From Paulownia fortunei (taxonomy: Eukaryota > Streptophyta > Magnoliopsida > Lamiales > Paulowniaceae), in contig CM033120.1 of NCBI GenBank assembly GCA_019321725.1, positions 2,418,001 to 2,482,000 of the forward strand: DNA of 64,000 nucleotides. Direction: 5' to 3'. This document shows, in pieces, positions 48,570-60,469 of the stretch (position 1 is its first letter; every line of letters begins with the position of its first letter). A model generated the notes under the pieces. The model saw nothing but the letters and a program-made list of their open reading frames with translations, had not been told where the DNA came from and did not search any database. The position numbers were made by a program, and so were the translations under genes.

Positions 48570-49330
48570 ACTCATTTTTTGGAATATATGGAGGAACGAA
48601 ATTCTGCCAAATAACGGCTAATACGCTTTAGCCATTTCTGTGTGATTAATAAGATCAGACTCCATTTATCTAATCTTATTGAGGTTGGCATTGTCGTAGA
48701 GAATTTTTGGAAAGGCGACGTCTCAACTGGCAGTCTAATTGGAATCCCAATTATTTGCACACCTTGACAAAGGAAAGTTATGGTTGTTCGATGGATTCAA
48801 CCTTCTCCAGGATGGGTTAAATTAAACTATGATGGTGCTTTAAAAGGAAATCAAGGTCGAGATCATTTGGGCATAGTTTTATAGCTCCTCTTGGTAGTCA
48901 AACCAATACTATAATGGAATTAGAAGATGTCGTTCACGGTCTGAAAATATGTCTTCAAAATGGTTGTTTCAATGTTTGGATTGAGTTAGATTCTCAAGTG
49001 GTTATTCGTCTCTTAGGAGAATAGCTCACTGGTCATTGGAGTTTACAACGATTAATCACGTGGGCGAAATGGTTAATGGTGCATATGCATACATATATAT
49101 TGAGAAGGAAATCAGCTTGTGGATGCTATGGCATATGTTGCTTTACGCAGGAACAAGAGCTTTATTTTACTGGTCCTCAACTTCCACGCGACCTCTATGG
49201 TTTTGTTAAAATTGATGGATGTGGCTTGCCTAACTTTATATTTAAATAGGGAGCTTTGTAAGAGATGTAGTTTTTTTAGTTTGATAGATGTGGCTTGCCT
49301 TTTTTATTTAATCCAATTTTTTGTCTGATT
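48570..49330 (+). mobile_element. L1-type LINE, 3' part with RNase H domain
   Basis: Continuation of ORF2 after the gypsy insertion. LIFWNIWRNEILPNNG links the zinc-binding region to an RNase H domain with GWVKLNYDGALKGN (first Asp, near 48815), IMELEDVVHGLKICL (Glu, near 48915) and WIELDSQVVIRLL (second Asp, near 48980). The C-terminal tail DLYGFVKIDGCGLPNF ends near 49250. One stop lies at about 49022 and one near 48883. A 20-base piece of the tail (GATGTGGCTTGCC context) repeats at about 49285. I see no clear poly(A) tail, so the 3' boundary is approximate. Confidence 0.75.
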
Positions 49331-49650
49331 TTTGTTCAGAAACTAACAAGCATTTCTTTACTTCGCAGGCCACCGTCGAGTCGCCGAAATAGACATCCAA
49401 AGAGCTCCATTTCTTCACCACCACCGCCCGTCATCCTCCCTTGCAAATTAGTGGTGACCCTCGCGCTTAATGCAGTTGCCCCTGTCACCCTCCATTTGCA
49501 ATGCTGCTGCGGCCATGTCACCCTCCCTTTGCAATGCGGCGGCGCCTCTCCCTCTTGGTCACCGGCGGCGGCCCTCTCATATTTCACTCTAAAAACTTGC
49601 ACCATCAACTATCTCGGCTTGAATAAAGGATTTGGGTTGGACTTGTAGTT
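49331..49650. other. GC-richer island of unknown nature
   Basis: Compared with its surroundings this stretch is rich in CCGCC, GCGGCG and CACCACC motifs and opens a 117-codon plus-strand frame (49295-49648) and a 90-codon minus-strand frame. Neither protein resembles a family I know. A short internal repeat (CACCCTCC...TTTGCAATGC) occurs at about 49487 and 49520. Confidence 0.4.
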
Positions 49651-49784
49651 TGAGGAAGAGGCAATTGGTTGGGTGGGGTTGGCAACGTTAGCTTAGGCCA
49701 ATTTTGTTTGGGCATGTTTCTGATTTAAATTACAGATTAGTTTGTTGAACTTATTTATGTGGGTTAAGTTTTAAGTGTATAAAA

Positions 49785-49892
49785 TTAGTTGTGGGTTATG
49801 GTCTATTGGATTTTGAAAGGATTGTTGATTAGTTGCTGTGAAATTAATTGTGGGTTATGGTCTATTGAATTTTGAAGAAAGGATTGTTGATT
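49785..49892. repeat. Tandem duplication of about 57 bp
   Basis: The string TTGTGGGTTATGGTCTATTG followed by TTTTGAA and GGATTGTTGATTAGTTG occurs twice, the second copy with a small insertion (GAAGAAAGG). A TA run of about 24 bases follows at 49896-49920. The rest of 49893-50448 is empty as far as I can see. Confidence 0.8.
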
Positions 49893-50448
49893 AGTTGAAA
49901 TATATATATATATATATATAATTTTTAGTATTTTCTAACTTTATTTCTTTTGATTAATTTTGTAGGTTTAAAAATATCACAAAAATTTTGGGATTGGGAA
50001 TCATCGCAATGCTATTAAATTGAACTATGAATAAAAAAGAGGTAACTACTGTAATGCCAAATTCAATATTAAAGAGCTCAAAATTTTCGAAACTCTATTA
50101 TTGCTGTGATGAAAAAAATGTGAAAATAAAACAAAGTTAGATAAAATATACAATTTATTACTTGTTTTGTTTGTAATTTTGGTTGTAATATTTAGTTGTA
50201 ATTATAATAAAATAAGTGGTGTCAAGACCTTTTTGTAGTAATTTATTTAGTAAAGAATTATTAAATTCTTTTGAACTTCTACTGGCCCATCTCTCTCTTT
50301 TCATCAACTAAAAATGATAACCTATTCAAATGGTGCATTATACCTCTTGGTGTCAACTGATGGGAAATACTGGAGCCTGGTGCCTCCAGACACAAATTGC
50401 ACAGTGAACGAGGAACAAGATTTTCGTAGCAAACTAATGAGAAAGCAG

Positions 50449-50808
50449 TAGGAGTGGGCATCAAGTCGAGGTAGTCGAATTTTCGGATAATCGATCAGAT
50501 ACTCGATATGTTGGGTAGCAAAATTTGCTACCCGATCCCAATCCGATATATTCGGATACCTAAGTCGGGTTTTGGATTTTTCTTTTAAAAAAAATTATAT
50601 TTATTTTTTTTTTCCTCTCGAGTCCCGATTCCTTTGATTTTTGCATCTTTGACTCTTTCCCTTTCTTTCTTCCTCTTTTTTTTCTTTCCTCCCCTTTTTC
50701 CTCCTCTTTTTCTTTTACTTTTTCTATTCCTTCCTTTTTCTCTTACCTTTTCTGATCCGATCGGATCGGGTCGGGATCCAAAAATCCAAAATCGAATGTC
50801 CACCCCTA
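50449..50808. mobile_element. hAT-type MITE (360 bp)
   Basis: The left end TAGGAGTGGGCATC and the reverse-complemented right end TAGGGGTGGACATT are near-perfect inverted repeats of the TAGGGGTGG type seen in hAT MITEs. Subterminal parts carry CGGATA/ATCCGAT and GATCGGATCGGG motifs. Flanking 8-mers GAAAGCAG and AAAAGCAT agree at six of eight positions, an eroded hAT-size duplication. The interior has a long CT-rich tract (50640-50750). Confidence 0.7.
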
Positions 50809-52739
50809 AAAAGCATAAGTAAAATTGCATAATTTTATCATCGCTAAATACGTGAAAAAAAATCATATTTTGTATTATTCAAAAGAATGTGAGGAATAAA
50901 ATAACTATCATAGCAATATTATATTACCATCACTAAGCATCATAACAACACTATTATTTGGTAAGTACTTTGCTAAGCATGAAATTCGACTCTTGTATAT
51001 TACATTTTTCATAGATTTTGACATTTGTTAAACTACACGTTTCATCCAATAGGATAGCAGATAAGCATTTTAACCAATTTTGTATATATTCCTAATTTTC
51101 AAAACATGTTCCTCCTCAGCCAACCCACTTTCCTTATGAAACTGCAACAATTTATATCATCTTGTGAGCATGAAAAGCATGCGGGTTGTGAAGCTGCTTT
51201 AACATGCCTTTAGGAAGCTCCTAATGTCCGTCATCCAGCTCACATTGAAGCCAAAATTCTCTGGGAGAAGTCATAGCACAGCTCCAGCCCAGCACCAGCA
51301 AGCCTTCAATAGTTTCTTGCCATTCTGGATGAATTTCTGCCGCCTCATGTACGATGGTCACGCTGAGCCCAAAATTTGAGGTTGCGGTTTCCTTCCATCA
51401 TGTCAACTACCTGTCCAGTTCAATTATTTCTCTAGTTAAGAAAATCAATCTATGAATATATATGATCTAACTTGTTTCTTTTTAGGTAGAATACATGATC
51501 TTCATTACCAACTCAGAACAAAGGCACGTGGATTTCAGATTTGTGGGTGGTGGATGATTAGCATTTCTGCTGGAGAATTATGATGAATTTTGGTGGAGAA
51601 GGAAGAGAAGGATTGGGGAAACTACTTTAAGTAAAAATAAAAATATATATGAACAATATAACTCATTATTTGGTTCCTACATAAACTGATGTCTAAAATC
51701 AATATCATACCTAATATTAGATTTTTTGAAAAATATGAATACAAATTTTTTGTTTCAATTTTAGTATGTTTCACATTTTTGCACAGTTTGATTAGTACCC
51801 TATTCCCAAATATATAAGGCTCCCAAAACATTTTGGTTATAATTGGTTCAGGGATATTATGGGAATTGTATGTACCTATTTTGGAAATTATTGTCAGCTT
51901 TTTTTGTACTCTATCAAGTGGTGAGGGCCTCACTTTTGTGTGTGGACCGTGCATGTGCACACAATTTCAATGCTATGATATTATGCTAGATCATGAATTA
52001 ATTAGCAATTCTCTTTCAAGTCCTGGAATTTGGGTTCAATATATATGGATTGCTACAATTTGGAATTGGGTTTCAAACAGTTCATTGGATAGCGATGTGT
52101 TGGCTTCTTTTTATGTGTATGAAAGGTTTGAGACAAGGAGACCATCTATGTTTTTGGTTATGTTTGGGGTATTTTGGGAAAAGGAAGAGAAAATGAAAAT
52201 AATATTTTTTTGTGTTTTGGAAGAGAACAATTTATATGTAGCAATCTTATCATATAAGGTTGTGTTGAATAAGAAGTATTTTTTTAATATTATATGTTAT
52301 ATTTTTTAACATAAAAAGATAATATATATTTATAATAATATAATAATTAAATAATATAATAATGTTATATATAGTGGGCTCCATTTTATTTTGGGAGAAG
52401 AATAAAGTTGTTTTGAGAGAATGGAGAAACAAGCATGGGGAAAGAAAACTTTTCCCCGCAACCAAACACATTTTGGCAGTCAAATACTTACCTAGAGGAT
52501 TTGATAATCTTTTCCAACAATCTCTCAGGACAGAAAGAAGGCAGCAGAAGTTGATGGGAGTTTCTTAAACTTTATGAGTATCTGGGCAGCTTATTAACTG
52601 CCCCAAGAAGCTTCTTTGTTAATGGTAAAAGCACATAAACAGCTTCCTTTCACCTACCTGGCTGTAACTTTATCCAAAGGCTCAAGAAAACCCCATATAT
52701 TTGATGTATAGACGCACAAAATTATAAGCAGACTCAATG
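50809..52739. other. Intergenic DNA, no gene recognised
   Basis: No supported gene. A short minus-strand stretch near 51370-51180 (VHEAAEIHPEWQETIEG) reads protein-like but has a stop and no family match. AT-rich runs lie at 52300-52370. Confidence 0.35.
51368..51491. repeat. Dispersed repeat, copy B
   Basis: Same-orientation relative of 36289-36418; shared blocks include TTTGAGGTT, ATGTCAACTACCT, CAGTTCAATTATTTC and TCTAACTT. Possibly the end of an unrecognised transposon. Confidence 0.7.
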
Positions 52740-53310
52740 GATGGGCGTAGGCTAACCTTGATGAAAAGCATACGTGATTCAGTCGATCCCCACTACCTTC
52801 TACAAATTTTGAAACGTCCCAAGTGTGTTATTAGACAAATTGAAAGGCTTTTGCAGTTCTGGGGTGGTTCTGATGAAATTATAAGAGTCCATTGATGTCT
52901 TGGGACATAATCTGTCTTCCCCAGCAAGGAGGCCTGGGAATTTGGAAATTCTTGGAAGTTGATGATGCCTTCACCTACAAGCTGTGGTGAAGGTTCAGAG
53001 AACAACATACCCTGTAGGCAAAAGATCTTCAAAAGCAAATACATAGCTGGTTTGTATCCTGGAACAGTTCCTACAAAAGCTAAAGCATCCCTCTCTCGGA
53101 AGAGAATGTGTACTACCTGAGCACATGTAGCGGCAATGCATCTGGCTTCTTGGATGTGGGGACTGTTTCTTCTTCTGGCAAGTCACTGGACACTGGAAAA
53201 TCCTTGAGTGATCAGATTCCTTTGCCCTACCCCAAGCGCAGAGTGAAGTTATTTTTCAAACACAGCTGGGATCTCCCCAAGCTAAATGCCGCATAGTGTG
53301 ATCGACAGAT
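52740..53310 (+). pseudogene. LINE ORF2 fragment (end of RT to zinc-binding region)
   Basis: Plus-strand fragments RLTLMKSIRDSVDPHYLLQI, VIRQIERLLQFWGGSDEI, then after a shift SWDIICLPQQGGLGIWKF and DDAFTYKLW match the end of the reverse-transcriptase domain and the zinc-binding region of plant L1-type LINEs. KYIAGLYPGTVP and KSLSDQIPLPYP near 53040-53230 continue the same region in other frames. No catalytic core is present. It lies about 360 bases beyond the 3' end of the resistance gene. Confidence 0.7.
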
Positions 53311-53666
53311 AATAATAGATAGGAGGCATTTACCATGAAGAGGATGTTTATAATGCTATCCAAGAGTGCACAATCGAAATGCAGAATTTCATTTGAATAA
53401 TTTGAATACTCTACCTGGTTTCTATTGCAAGCAGCACTACCAAGATGGCCCTAAAATACATTACCACTTCAACAAGTTTTAGTTTCCATATTGTTACTCC
53501 ACTCTGTCACCGATGCCAACATCTAATAAAACTCTTCAAAACTGAACATATGGTACTAAAATCAATGGTAACAAAACTCATTGTCTCGCACAAAAAAATC
53601 AAGACTGAAAAAGTCAAATTTACCCCCAAAAAAAGTCACTGTTCTTTGAAGGTCAGCCAAAACACA
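53311..53666. other. 3' flank of resistance gene
   Basis: Probably contains the 3' UTR of the minus-strand gene. No other feature seen. Confidence 0.4.
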
Positions 53667-56600
53667 TTATCTTGGAGAGAGTGGAGAACTTCTGGATCCA
53701 TCACTGCATATGGATTGATCATCTTCAGAATCTTCTCCTACAAAAGATCGTTCAGGTATTTCTTCAAAGACTGGATGCAAGCAATTGATGGCATTTCCGT
53801 GATTCCTCGTTATTGCCTTCCACCACCTTTTACTTCCTCTTATTTGCTTGAGAGAGTCAACTAGTTCGTCCCTGATTTCCACAAGGAAGGGTACTGTTAT
53901 CAATTCGGGACATCTGTAAACCTCCATGCTAGATAAAGAGTCACAAATCATTACTCCTCTGCTTATGTGCTTAAGTTCTGGCAAAGAACTTAACTTCAGT
54001 ATCTGTAAAGCCGGGAGGACTATATCACCATTTTTTATTTCTGTAACCCCTCCATCTTCTTCTCCTGCTGCAATTACTTCTGCAATTTTTTCACAGTTCT
54101 CGATTTTTAGTTCTACAAGGTTTCTTAGGTGTTGCACCAACTCAAGTGGGAGGAGGGTCTTCAGACTGTTGCATGCTCTGACATGCAATACTTTAAGGCT
54201 GGCAAGAGTGCCTGCAGGCACAGTTCCCTTGCAAAGTCCATTTAACTTGCTCAAACCGTCAATTTCCAACAACTCTAAATTAGGAAAAGTGCTCCATTCA
54301 GCAACAATTATGAATTCCATTTGTTCACAATATTGAATCCTACAGCATTGTAGCTTGGAAGCTGCTGCAGTTATGAAGACAGGTAAGTGAGTGATACTTG
54401 GGCATGCATGGATTGCCAACTCAATAACCTTACCTATCAACCAATCGGGACCTAATATTTCATGTATATCAACCCCAAAGAAGCCTATGCTGTTTTTCCC
54501 GATATGCACGGAGGACGTCTGATAGCCTATCAAGAATTTGAAATTCTCGAGCCAGCCCCAGTGGCCAGACATGATATACCGATCAAAGTCTTGCATGCAA
54601 CTGAAGCTTACCTCCAGTTCTACCAAACTGCTGCAGCTTGCTAGAACATCAACAAGATTTTGTCCGCCACTGGATTCCAGTAGGCATATTAAGGAGAGAC
54701 TCTCCAGGAACTTGTAATTTACCAATGGAAGACTTGCAGCTCCAGAAATTCTAGTGTAGGACAGGCTTAAGTGCTGAAGGTTTTCTAACATGTCCATCCC
54801 TTCTGGCATATGTTCGATTGGTGTATAAGTAAGGTCCAAAACCCTCAATTTCTTGAGCTTCGATAGCGTTGGCACACACCACAAGTTCCAACAACTGCGT
54901 AACAGTAAAGCATGAAGGCTCTCCAGATGGGAAAGTGACTCAGGCAAATTATCAATACCGGTGTAAGATAAATCAAGAACTTCAAGGTTTTGCAGGTGCC
55001 TAAAGAAAGTAGGAAGAATTCCTTTATCAATGGAATTATATTGCAGTAGCAAGGTACAAAGCTTAGGACATTTCGGTTCACAACATAAAGAGCTTAAATC
55101 ATTTCGCATTAATGACACTCTCTCAAGATCCGGAGGCCATTCATTTTCCACTGGTAGGACCCGTAAACCATGGCCAGATTTAACCATAAAACTCGAGTTT
55201 GCTCTAGTAAGTGCGATAACCATGTCCCTAATCAAATCATGCATCTTCACGTACTTGTCAGTGCTGCCATCTTGGTATACACTCTCTAACATACAAGTAC
55301 TTATTAGCTCATTTAGAATCATCTCTCCCAGTTTCATCTTATCTATTTGACTCCCAGATCTACCTAGAAGGCCTTCCCATACCCAATACTTTATCAGCTC
55401 TTCAGTTTCGATAAGATGATCCTCTGGATATAAAGCACAATATAGAAAACATGAACGAGTCACATCATCCTTTAGCCTGTCGTAGCTAAATCTTAATTGT
55501 GCAAATACCTGATTCGTCATCCCTTCGATGCTTGCAGTAGAGTTCCTTAATTCACTTAATGCAGTCTGCCAGTATTTAATTTTGTTTTCATTTCTCAGAG
55601 CCCGTCCAATTGTGATGAGTGCCAGTGGTAGACCACCGCATTCTTTTGCAACTCTCTTAGCAAGATCTTGTATTCTTGGGGATGACAGTACCTCTTCACC
55701 AACCTTTTGTTTAAACAAGTCCCATGCTTCTTGCTGAGAAAGCACATGAACTTCAATCTCTCTTTGTGCTTCCATCCTTCGGCACACTCTTAATGATCTA
55801 GTAGTTATTAATAATTTACCTGCTCTCACAGTTGTAGAAATAGGAATTCCAATGGTCTCCAGTGAAAATGCTTCCCACAGATCATCAACTATCAGTAAAA
55901 ATCTCCGTCTTCGCCACAATGCTTCAAATAATTTACGAGCCCTTCTCATTTCACCATCTTCATCATCAAACTGCAAACCTATTTCTTTTGCAATATCCTT
56001 CTGTAGTTTTTCCATGTTTGAATCCTTCGACGCTGTGACCCAAATGACATTATCAAAATGTGTGTCTTCTTCTAATAGCTTATTATTAATTTCTTTGATG
56101 ATGGATGTTTTGCCAACACCTCCCATCCCATAAATTCCAATGATATCAGTATTTATGTCCATCAGGTACTCCCAGGTTCTCTGTAGAACTATCTTAGCTG
56201 TCTCCCCTACGAGTGTACTTGTGGGCAAGGTCTTTCCCTTCTCTGGCAGCATACTGACCAATGAACTCCCAGGAAATTTGCTCTGTTCAAGGAGCTTGTC
56301 AACTTCATGGATCTTCTTACTAACATAGTTCCCCAACTTTAATCTACTGTAATAGTTAGGAAAACATCCACATAAACAGGTCTTCTTTTCTTGAATTTCC
56401 CCTTCAAAACTAGCGAAGATACCTTTCACCTTTTGGATATTATTCAACCACAAATTGACTTCAGCAGTGGAATCCATTCCCCGTAACATCTTTTCCTCGT
56501 CTAACTTTGTTCTCACATCAGCCTCTCGAGCAGTAAGCAACTCAATTTTTTCTCTCAATATTTGTACTGCAGCTTTAGGCCTTCTCAGATAGCTGCATTG

Positions 56601-56678
56601 CTCAGAGATTGACTCAGTTGAGCGGCATTCTCCACATATGCATTGCACCATGCTTGCAACAACGCCAGCAATTTCCAT
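53667..56678 (-). CDS. CC-NB-LRR disease resistance protein (RPS2/RPS5-type)
   Basis: One intact exon of 1003 codons. Residues 1-170 form the coiled-coil part, including a Cys-rich CLCGCFPNYYSRLKLG at about 101-116. The NB-ARC domain has a P-loop GMGGVGKTS (184-192), kinase-2 LLIVDDLWE (261-269), RNBS-B LLITTR (289-294), CGGLPLAL (347-354), RNBS-D CFLYCALYPED (410-420) and KMHDL (478-482) as the MHD switch. Irregular LRRs run from about 510 to 930 (LEVLDLSYTGIDNLPESLSHL), followed by an acidic Ser-rich tail. Such proteins are cytoplasmic or membrane-associated ATP/ADP switches that detect pathogen effectors and trigger immunity; the effector here cannot be guessed. No N-terminal acylation motif is seen. 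The ATG at 56678 is the first after an in-phase acceptor at 56698 (CTTTTAG|GTTTTGG), suggesting a 5'-UTR intron. All key motifs are present, so it is probably functional. Confidence 0.95.
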   Translation of the reverse strand: MEIAGVVASMVQCICGECRSTESISEQCSYLRRPKAAVQILREKIELLTAREADVRTKLDEEKMLRGMDSTAEVNLWLNNIQKVKGIFASFEGEIQEKKTCLCGCFPNYYSRLKLGNYVSKKIHEVDKLLEQSKFPGSSLVSMLPEKGKTLPTSTLVGETAKIVLQRTWEYLMDINTDIIGIYGMGGVGKTSIIKEINNKLLEEDTHFDNVIWVTASKDSNMEKLQKDIAKEIGLQFDDEDGEMRRARKLFEALWRRRRFLLIVDDLWEAFSLETIGIPISTTVRAGKLLITTRSLRVCRRMEAQREIEVHVLSQQEAWDLFKQKVGEEVLSSPRIQDLAKRVAKECGGLPLALITIGRALRNENKIKYWQTALSELRNSTASIEGMTNQVFAQLRFSYDRLKDDVTRSCFLYCALYPEDHLIETEELIKYWVWEGLLGRSGSQIDKMKLGEMILNELISTCMLESVYQDGSTDKYVKMHDLIRDMVIALTRANSSFMVKSGHGLRVLPVENEWPPDLERVSLMRNDLSSLCCEPKCPKLCTLLLQYNSIDKGILPTFFRHLQNLEVLDLSYTGIDNLPESLSHLESLHALLLRSCWNLWCVPTLSKLKKLRVLDLTYTPIEHMPEGMDMLENLQHLSLSYTRISGAASLPLVNYKFLESLSLICLLESSGGQNLVDVLASCSSLVELEVSFSCMQDFDRYIMSGHWGWLENFKFLIGYQTSSVHIGKNSIGFFGVDIHEILGPDWLIGKVIELAIHACPSITHLPVFITAAASKLQCCRIQYCEQMEFIIVAEWSTFPNLELLEIDGLSKLNGLCKGTVPAGTLASLKVLHVRACNSLKTLLPLELVQHLRNLVELKIENCEKIAEVIAAGEEDGGVTEIKNGDIVLPALQILKLSSLPELKHISRGVMICDSLSSMEVYRCPELITVPFLVEIRDELVDSLKQIRGSKRWWKAITRNHGNAINCLHPVFEEIPERSFVGEDSEDDQSICSDGSRSSPLSPR

Positions 56679-59600
56679 GGCCAGTAACTACCAAAACCTA
56701 AAAGAATAGGAACTACTTATGCAAGTAATAAACCAAACTATAAGACCCAACTGAAAAAGGGAGGAGATTCAATTCCAAATATAACTGGAGACAGATGCAA
56801 CAGAATTAGAAAGTTGCAACTATAACATCTTGGGCTAAAATTAAAATTGAAGTTTTACCCCGATCCCACACCCCAAAATAGAAAACAAATAACACCTAGA
56901 GGAAGAGTTGGTATCTGATAAAGTTCTTAATGAAAGATCGAAAGTCCCAACAGCAACTACCAGTAATTAAAAACTCCTTTATTTGCAGTCTTAATGGACA
57001 AAAGAGATTTCCTTAATTAAGATGTCCAAACTCTAAGAGAACGTTTGGACTCTTTTCTAGAAAAGATTTTGTGAAAATATATTTCGAAAATTATTCGAGA
57101 AGGTTTTCTTAGGGCATGTATTGAAAGGAAAAAGTGTTTTCGGATGAGTGAGTTGCTATAGATAGATAACTAGTTATATTAGAATTTAAATTTTCGAAAT
57201 GAAAATGTGCAATCCTTACTAGAGTACTCTAGATAACGACTTTCTACACTTAAATAAATAATTGCAAATTACTGCACACGAAATATTTGATGCATCCTTC
57301 ATATCATAAAAATCATGCAAACGTGTCGATATTGTAGTGATTGGAAGGGCTGCTAGAACTATCATTGAATCCAAGGCAGATCAAAATCATGAGTTTGAGG
57401 CAAGTCAAGTTCCAGCTTAATGTTCGTGATATAATTAAATTTAGCCAAACTAGTATTATCATGTATCTATCATTCTATATAAATGGGCTATTCTTTTTAC
57501 ACAGACATGGTAGAGAGGTCTTTTTTTCTTTTCTTTTTGTGTGTGAAGCGATTAATTACATCATTACATCAAGATACCAATAATTAATTCAAAACAACCA
57601 TCAGCAACAAATTAACCATAAATAAAATAAAATAAAAAATGAGTTAACTATACTCACATTAACCCAAAAACATGATACTTGTGGAGTCTGGTGTTTTTCT
57701 TCATAGTGGGGTAAAACAATTTGGTAGCTCGTAACTCACAAGGTTCATAGCCTTTAAGTTACGAGTTCAAATCATGTGCCAAAAACTAATTTAACTAACA
57801 TTGAACTTGGTAATATGAATTCGTATAATAATTTCAAAATGAGACTTTTCAGGAATACAAACTGAATGCAAAAATTGAGCATTGAATTTTGGGTTATAGA
57901 CCAAGATTCTTCCCTCAATAAACGAAGAGATATAGGTAGAATTGCCACACAAAATTGAGCATAATTTTACAACGAAATAGCTCAATTGTTTCTCGAGAAG
58001 ATGCAAAATGAAAGAAACCATAGTGGTTAATGAATATTGCAGAATCAAAATTGTGCTACTAAGTGGAAAGAGCATATCAACCTTCATGGATAACAAATCA
58101 TAGATCAAATGGTTCAAAATTGAGTGATTTAACCTTGATGAAGAATGAGAAAAATTATCCAAGGTACACGATGTACATACGTGCTATCCTTAAGACAAAT
58201 AACTTGTATGCAAACATTTTATGCAAATATGTCTCTAAGATAGAAGGGAACCTGAGTTTTTACCATCCTATGATAGCCAGCAAATAGCACAGCAAGCAAG
58301 TACAGATTTTGGCTATTTCTAACATGTAACAGCCACACGAATTCATAGAACAAATGTCATGCAGAGAGAAGGATGAGACAGAACTATGACAGAAGTTTGG
58401 AAGGAACATAATTTCTGTTTTTTAGAATTCAAGAACTACATGATCTTTGTACATCTCAAACACCTTTTCTGAAAGGATACAACCTTTGACAATGTCTTCT
58501 CCTTATAACTTTCAAGCAATTTAAAAATTGAATTTGCATGCAAACTGAGTTGATAATTGTCACTAACCATGAGTTGTTTGTTCTTGGACCAAAAAACTGT
58601 TTTTAATTGGCTTTCTCTAGAATATAAAGAATTTTGGAACAAATATAGAAAGTATGCTACTTTATATGGGTACTACTTTTCTACCAAGTTTCAAACATAA
58701 GATTCCATCTAAAGTCCTTTGTGTTCTTGCTGTAAATTTGAAATTTTTGTTTAGAAAACGAATTAATGCATTTTAACGCAAACTGCTGAATGCGAAAAAT
58801 TGGTGCTAGCATACAGTTTTGTATCCCGTCCATGAGTTGTGGATAAGCTATATCACAATTAAGTAATCCTTTCTTTCAATATCAGTTTCTCAAAGCAGCA
58901 TTGATCAGATTGCAACATCATACTATGAAACATCATTATTGAAATTTAAGTGGCAGATAAAAGATCTTGACTGACATGAACAATATCAACTCTCACACCA
59001 TTGCTCATTAGCATTTTCTTGAATTAAGATATGAATACAAATTAAAGGATGTCGGAGTCCATGTCTTACTACAAAGAATATGTATTCTTAGCTAATAACA
59101 GTGTTCTTTTGTTATACTATTCAATGACAGCTTCAGGCTTGTACTAATGCTTCTTGAACCGACTCTTTTGTAGATAATCTTACTAAGCCACAAGAAAGCC
59201 AATAAAACCTAGTTTAAATAGTGAAGGCCAAGGCCTCAAGACTCCAAAACTATGGAATCTTGAGTAGGAATCCCATGAAAAACTGTGGGCATTTATCTGA
59301 TTATGTGTTAGTTTCTTTCGCTCTTTATGTGGTTATTTGTATTTAATTAGTCATTGATAACTATAAGATCTTGACATACGGGATGTTCTCAATTATTTCA
59401 CTGAAAAAAAAAATGAAAAGAACAGACAACAAGAAAGAAAAGAGGTTACCATTGGCTTCAAGTTGACTCACAGCCCAGGTTGGCTATATGGGGCTTGGCT
59501 CAAAGTATGTACAAGCTCTTGTAAATCATTTGAGCTTCTAATAATTCAAGGCAAGCCTCATTGAACCAAATCTCAGATTGCCAATAACAGCTGCTATGGT

Positions 59601-60288
59601 GTGGGATGATATTGGACTTAGTTGTAGGAGGATAACTAGAGTAATTTATAAGAGGGCGTAATGGATTCCTCTTGTAAATTTGGGTTAATCAGTTTATACA
59701 ACTAGAATCTCACTTGGGGACTCTCGCCTTATGGGCCCGGGGTTTGACATATGGATATAGGCCATCATCTGATACTTCATCAATGATTATTTCAACAGTA
59801 CCCGAGGTTTCTCGTCCTTGTTGAAAAGCATCAATCCACTCGATATTTGATCCATAGATTTCGGAAAATGCTTTCAAAATTTGAACAGAAGTATTTCTGA
59901 CACAATTCTAAGGTTTCAATTCCCTCGATTCAAAACACTACGTGACAAAATCAACAATTCATTGGACAATCATCCCAAAATTTTGACTAAAAAAATTTAA
60001 AAAAAGATTGAGAAAAAGACAACCGAACCCAGTACAAATGAACTTCTCAAACCCTCGAGCTAAGTTTTATTTTTCCATTACTCATACATATAAAAAATGA
60101 CATCTCGAAATCAAATCCAACATCAGTAGTTTTAACTTAAAACTCCTAACCTGTTTCGAACGCGCCCTTCAAATGATTCCTGCTGAAAAATTGATCTCAA
60201 CCTGTTAGAATCAACACAAACAACAAACTTTTTCACCAATAGAACGATACAAAGAAATAAAACAAAGTGGGAAACACAAAAGATTAAC
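56679..60288 (-). other. Upstream region of resistance gene, probable 5'-UTR intron
   Basis: No coding signal in 3.6 kb. An acceptor (TTCTTTTAG at 56698) lies 20 bases before the ATG, and the best donor found is CTCAG|GTTAAT at 60288. Other GT/AG pairs (for example an acceptor TTCTAACAG near 60199) could define extra non-coding exons. At 57720-57785 a tRNA-like pair of boxes (TAGCTCGTAAC and AGTTCAAATC) may be an old SINE. Confidence 0.4.
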
Positions 60289-60440
60289 CTGAGAAAAACT
60301 ACTTCACTATGATGTGAAAAAATATCTTCAAGGATCTTGATTCAGCAGCAGTCAACAGAAATGAAGAAATTTACAAGGCACAAGAGGCATCAGCTCATGC
60401 GTTCGAAAAGTCTCCCGGGAACCATTTGGGGTAGTTGGGG
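60289..60440 (-). other. Candidate 5'-UTR exon of resistance gene
   Basis: Minus-strand sequence between a TATA-like box and the CAG|GTTAAT donor. It contains a two-codon upstream ORF (ATGAGCTGA near 60400). Predicted from signals only. Confidence 0.4.
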
Positions 60441-60469
60441 ACTGGCTTAAATAAATGGGACCATTTGGG

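Noticed and set aside
49295..49648. 117-codon open frame as a real gene
   Set aside because: It starts within LINE 3' sequence, has low-complexity Ser/Pro/Ala/Leu content and matches no family.
51180..51370. Protein-like minus-strand stretch (VHEAAEIHPEWQETIEG)
   Set aside because: Short, has a stop, and I recognise no family.
53926..56328. Several plus-strand open frames of 60-106 codons
   Set aside because: They lie antisense to the intact CC-NB-LRR gene and are its shadows.
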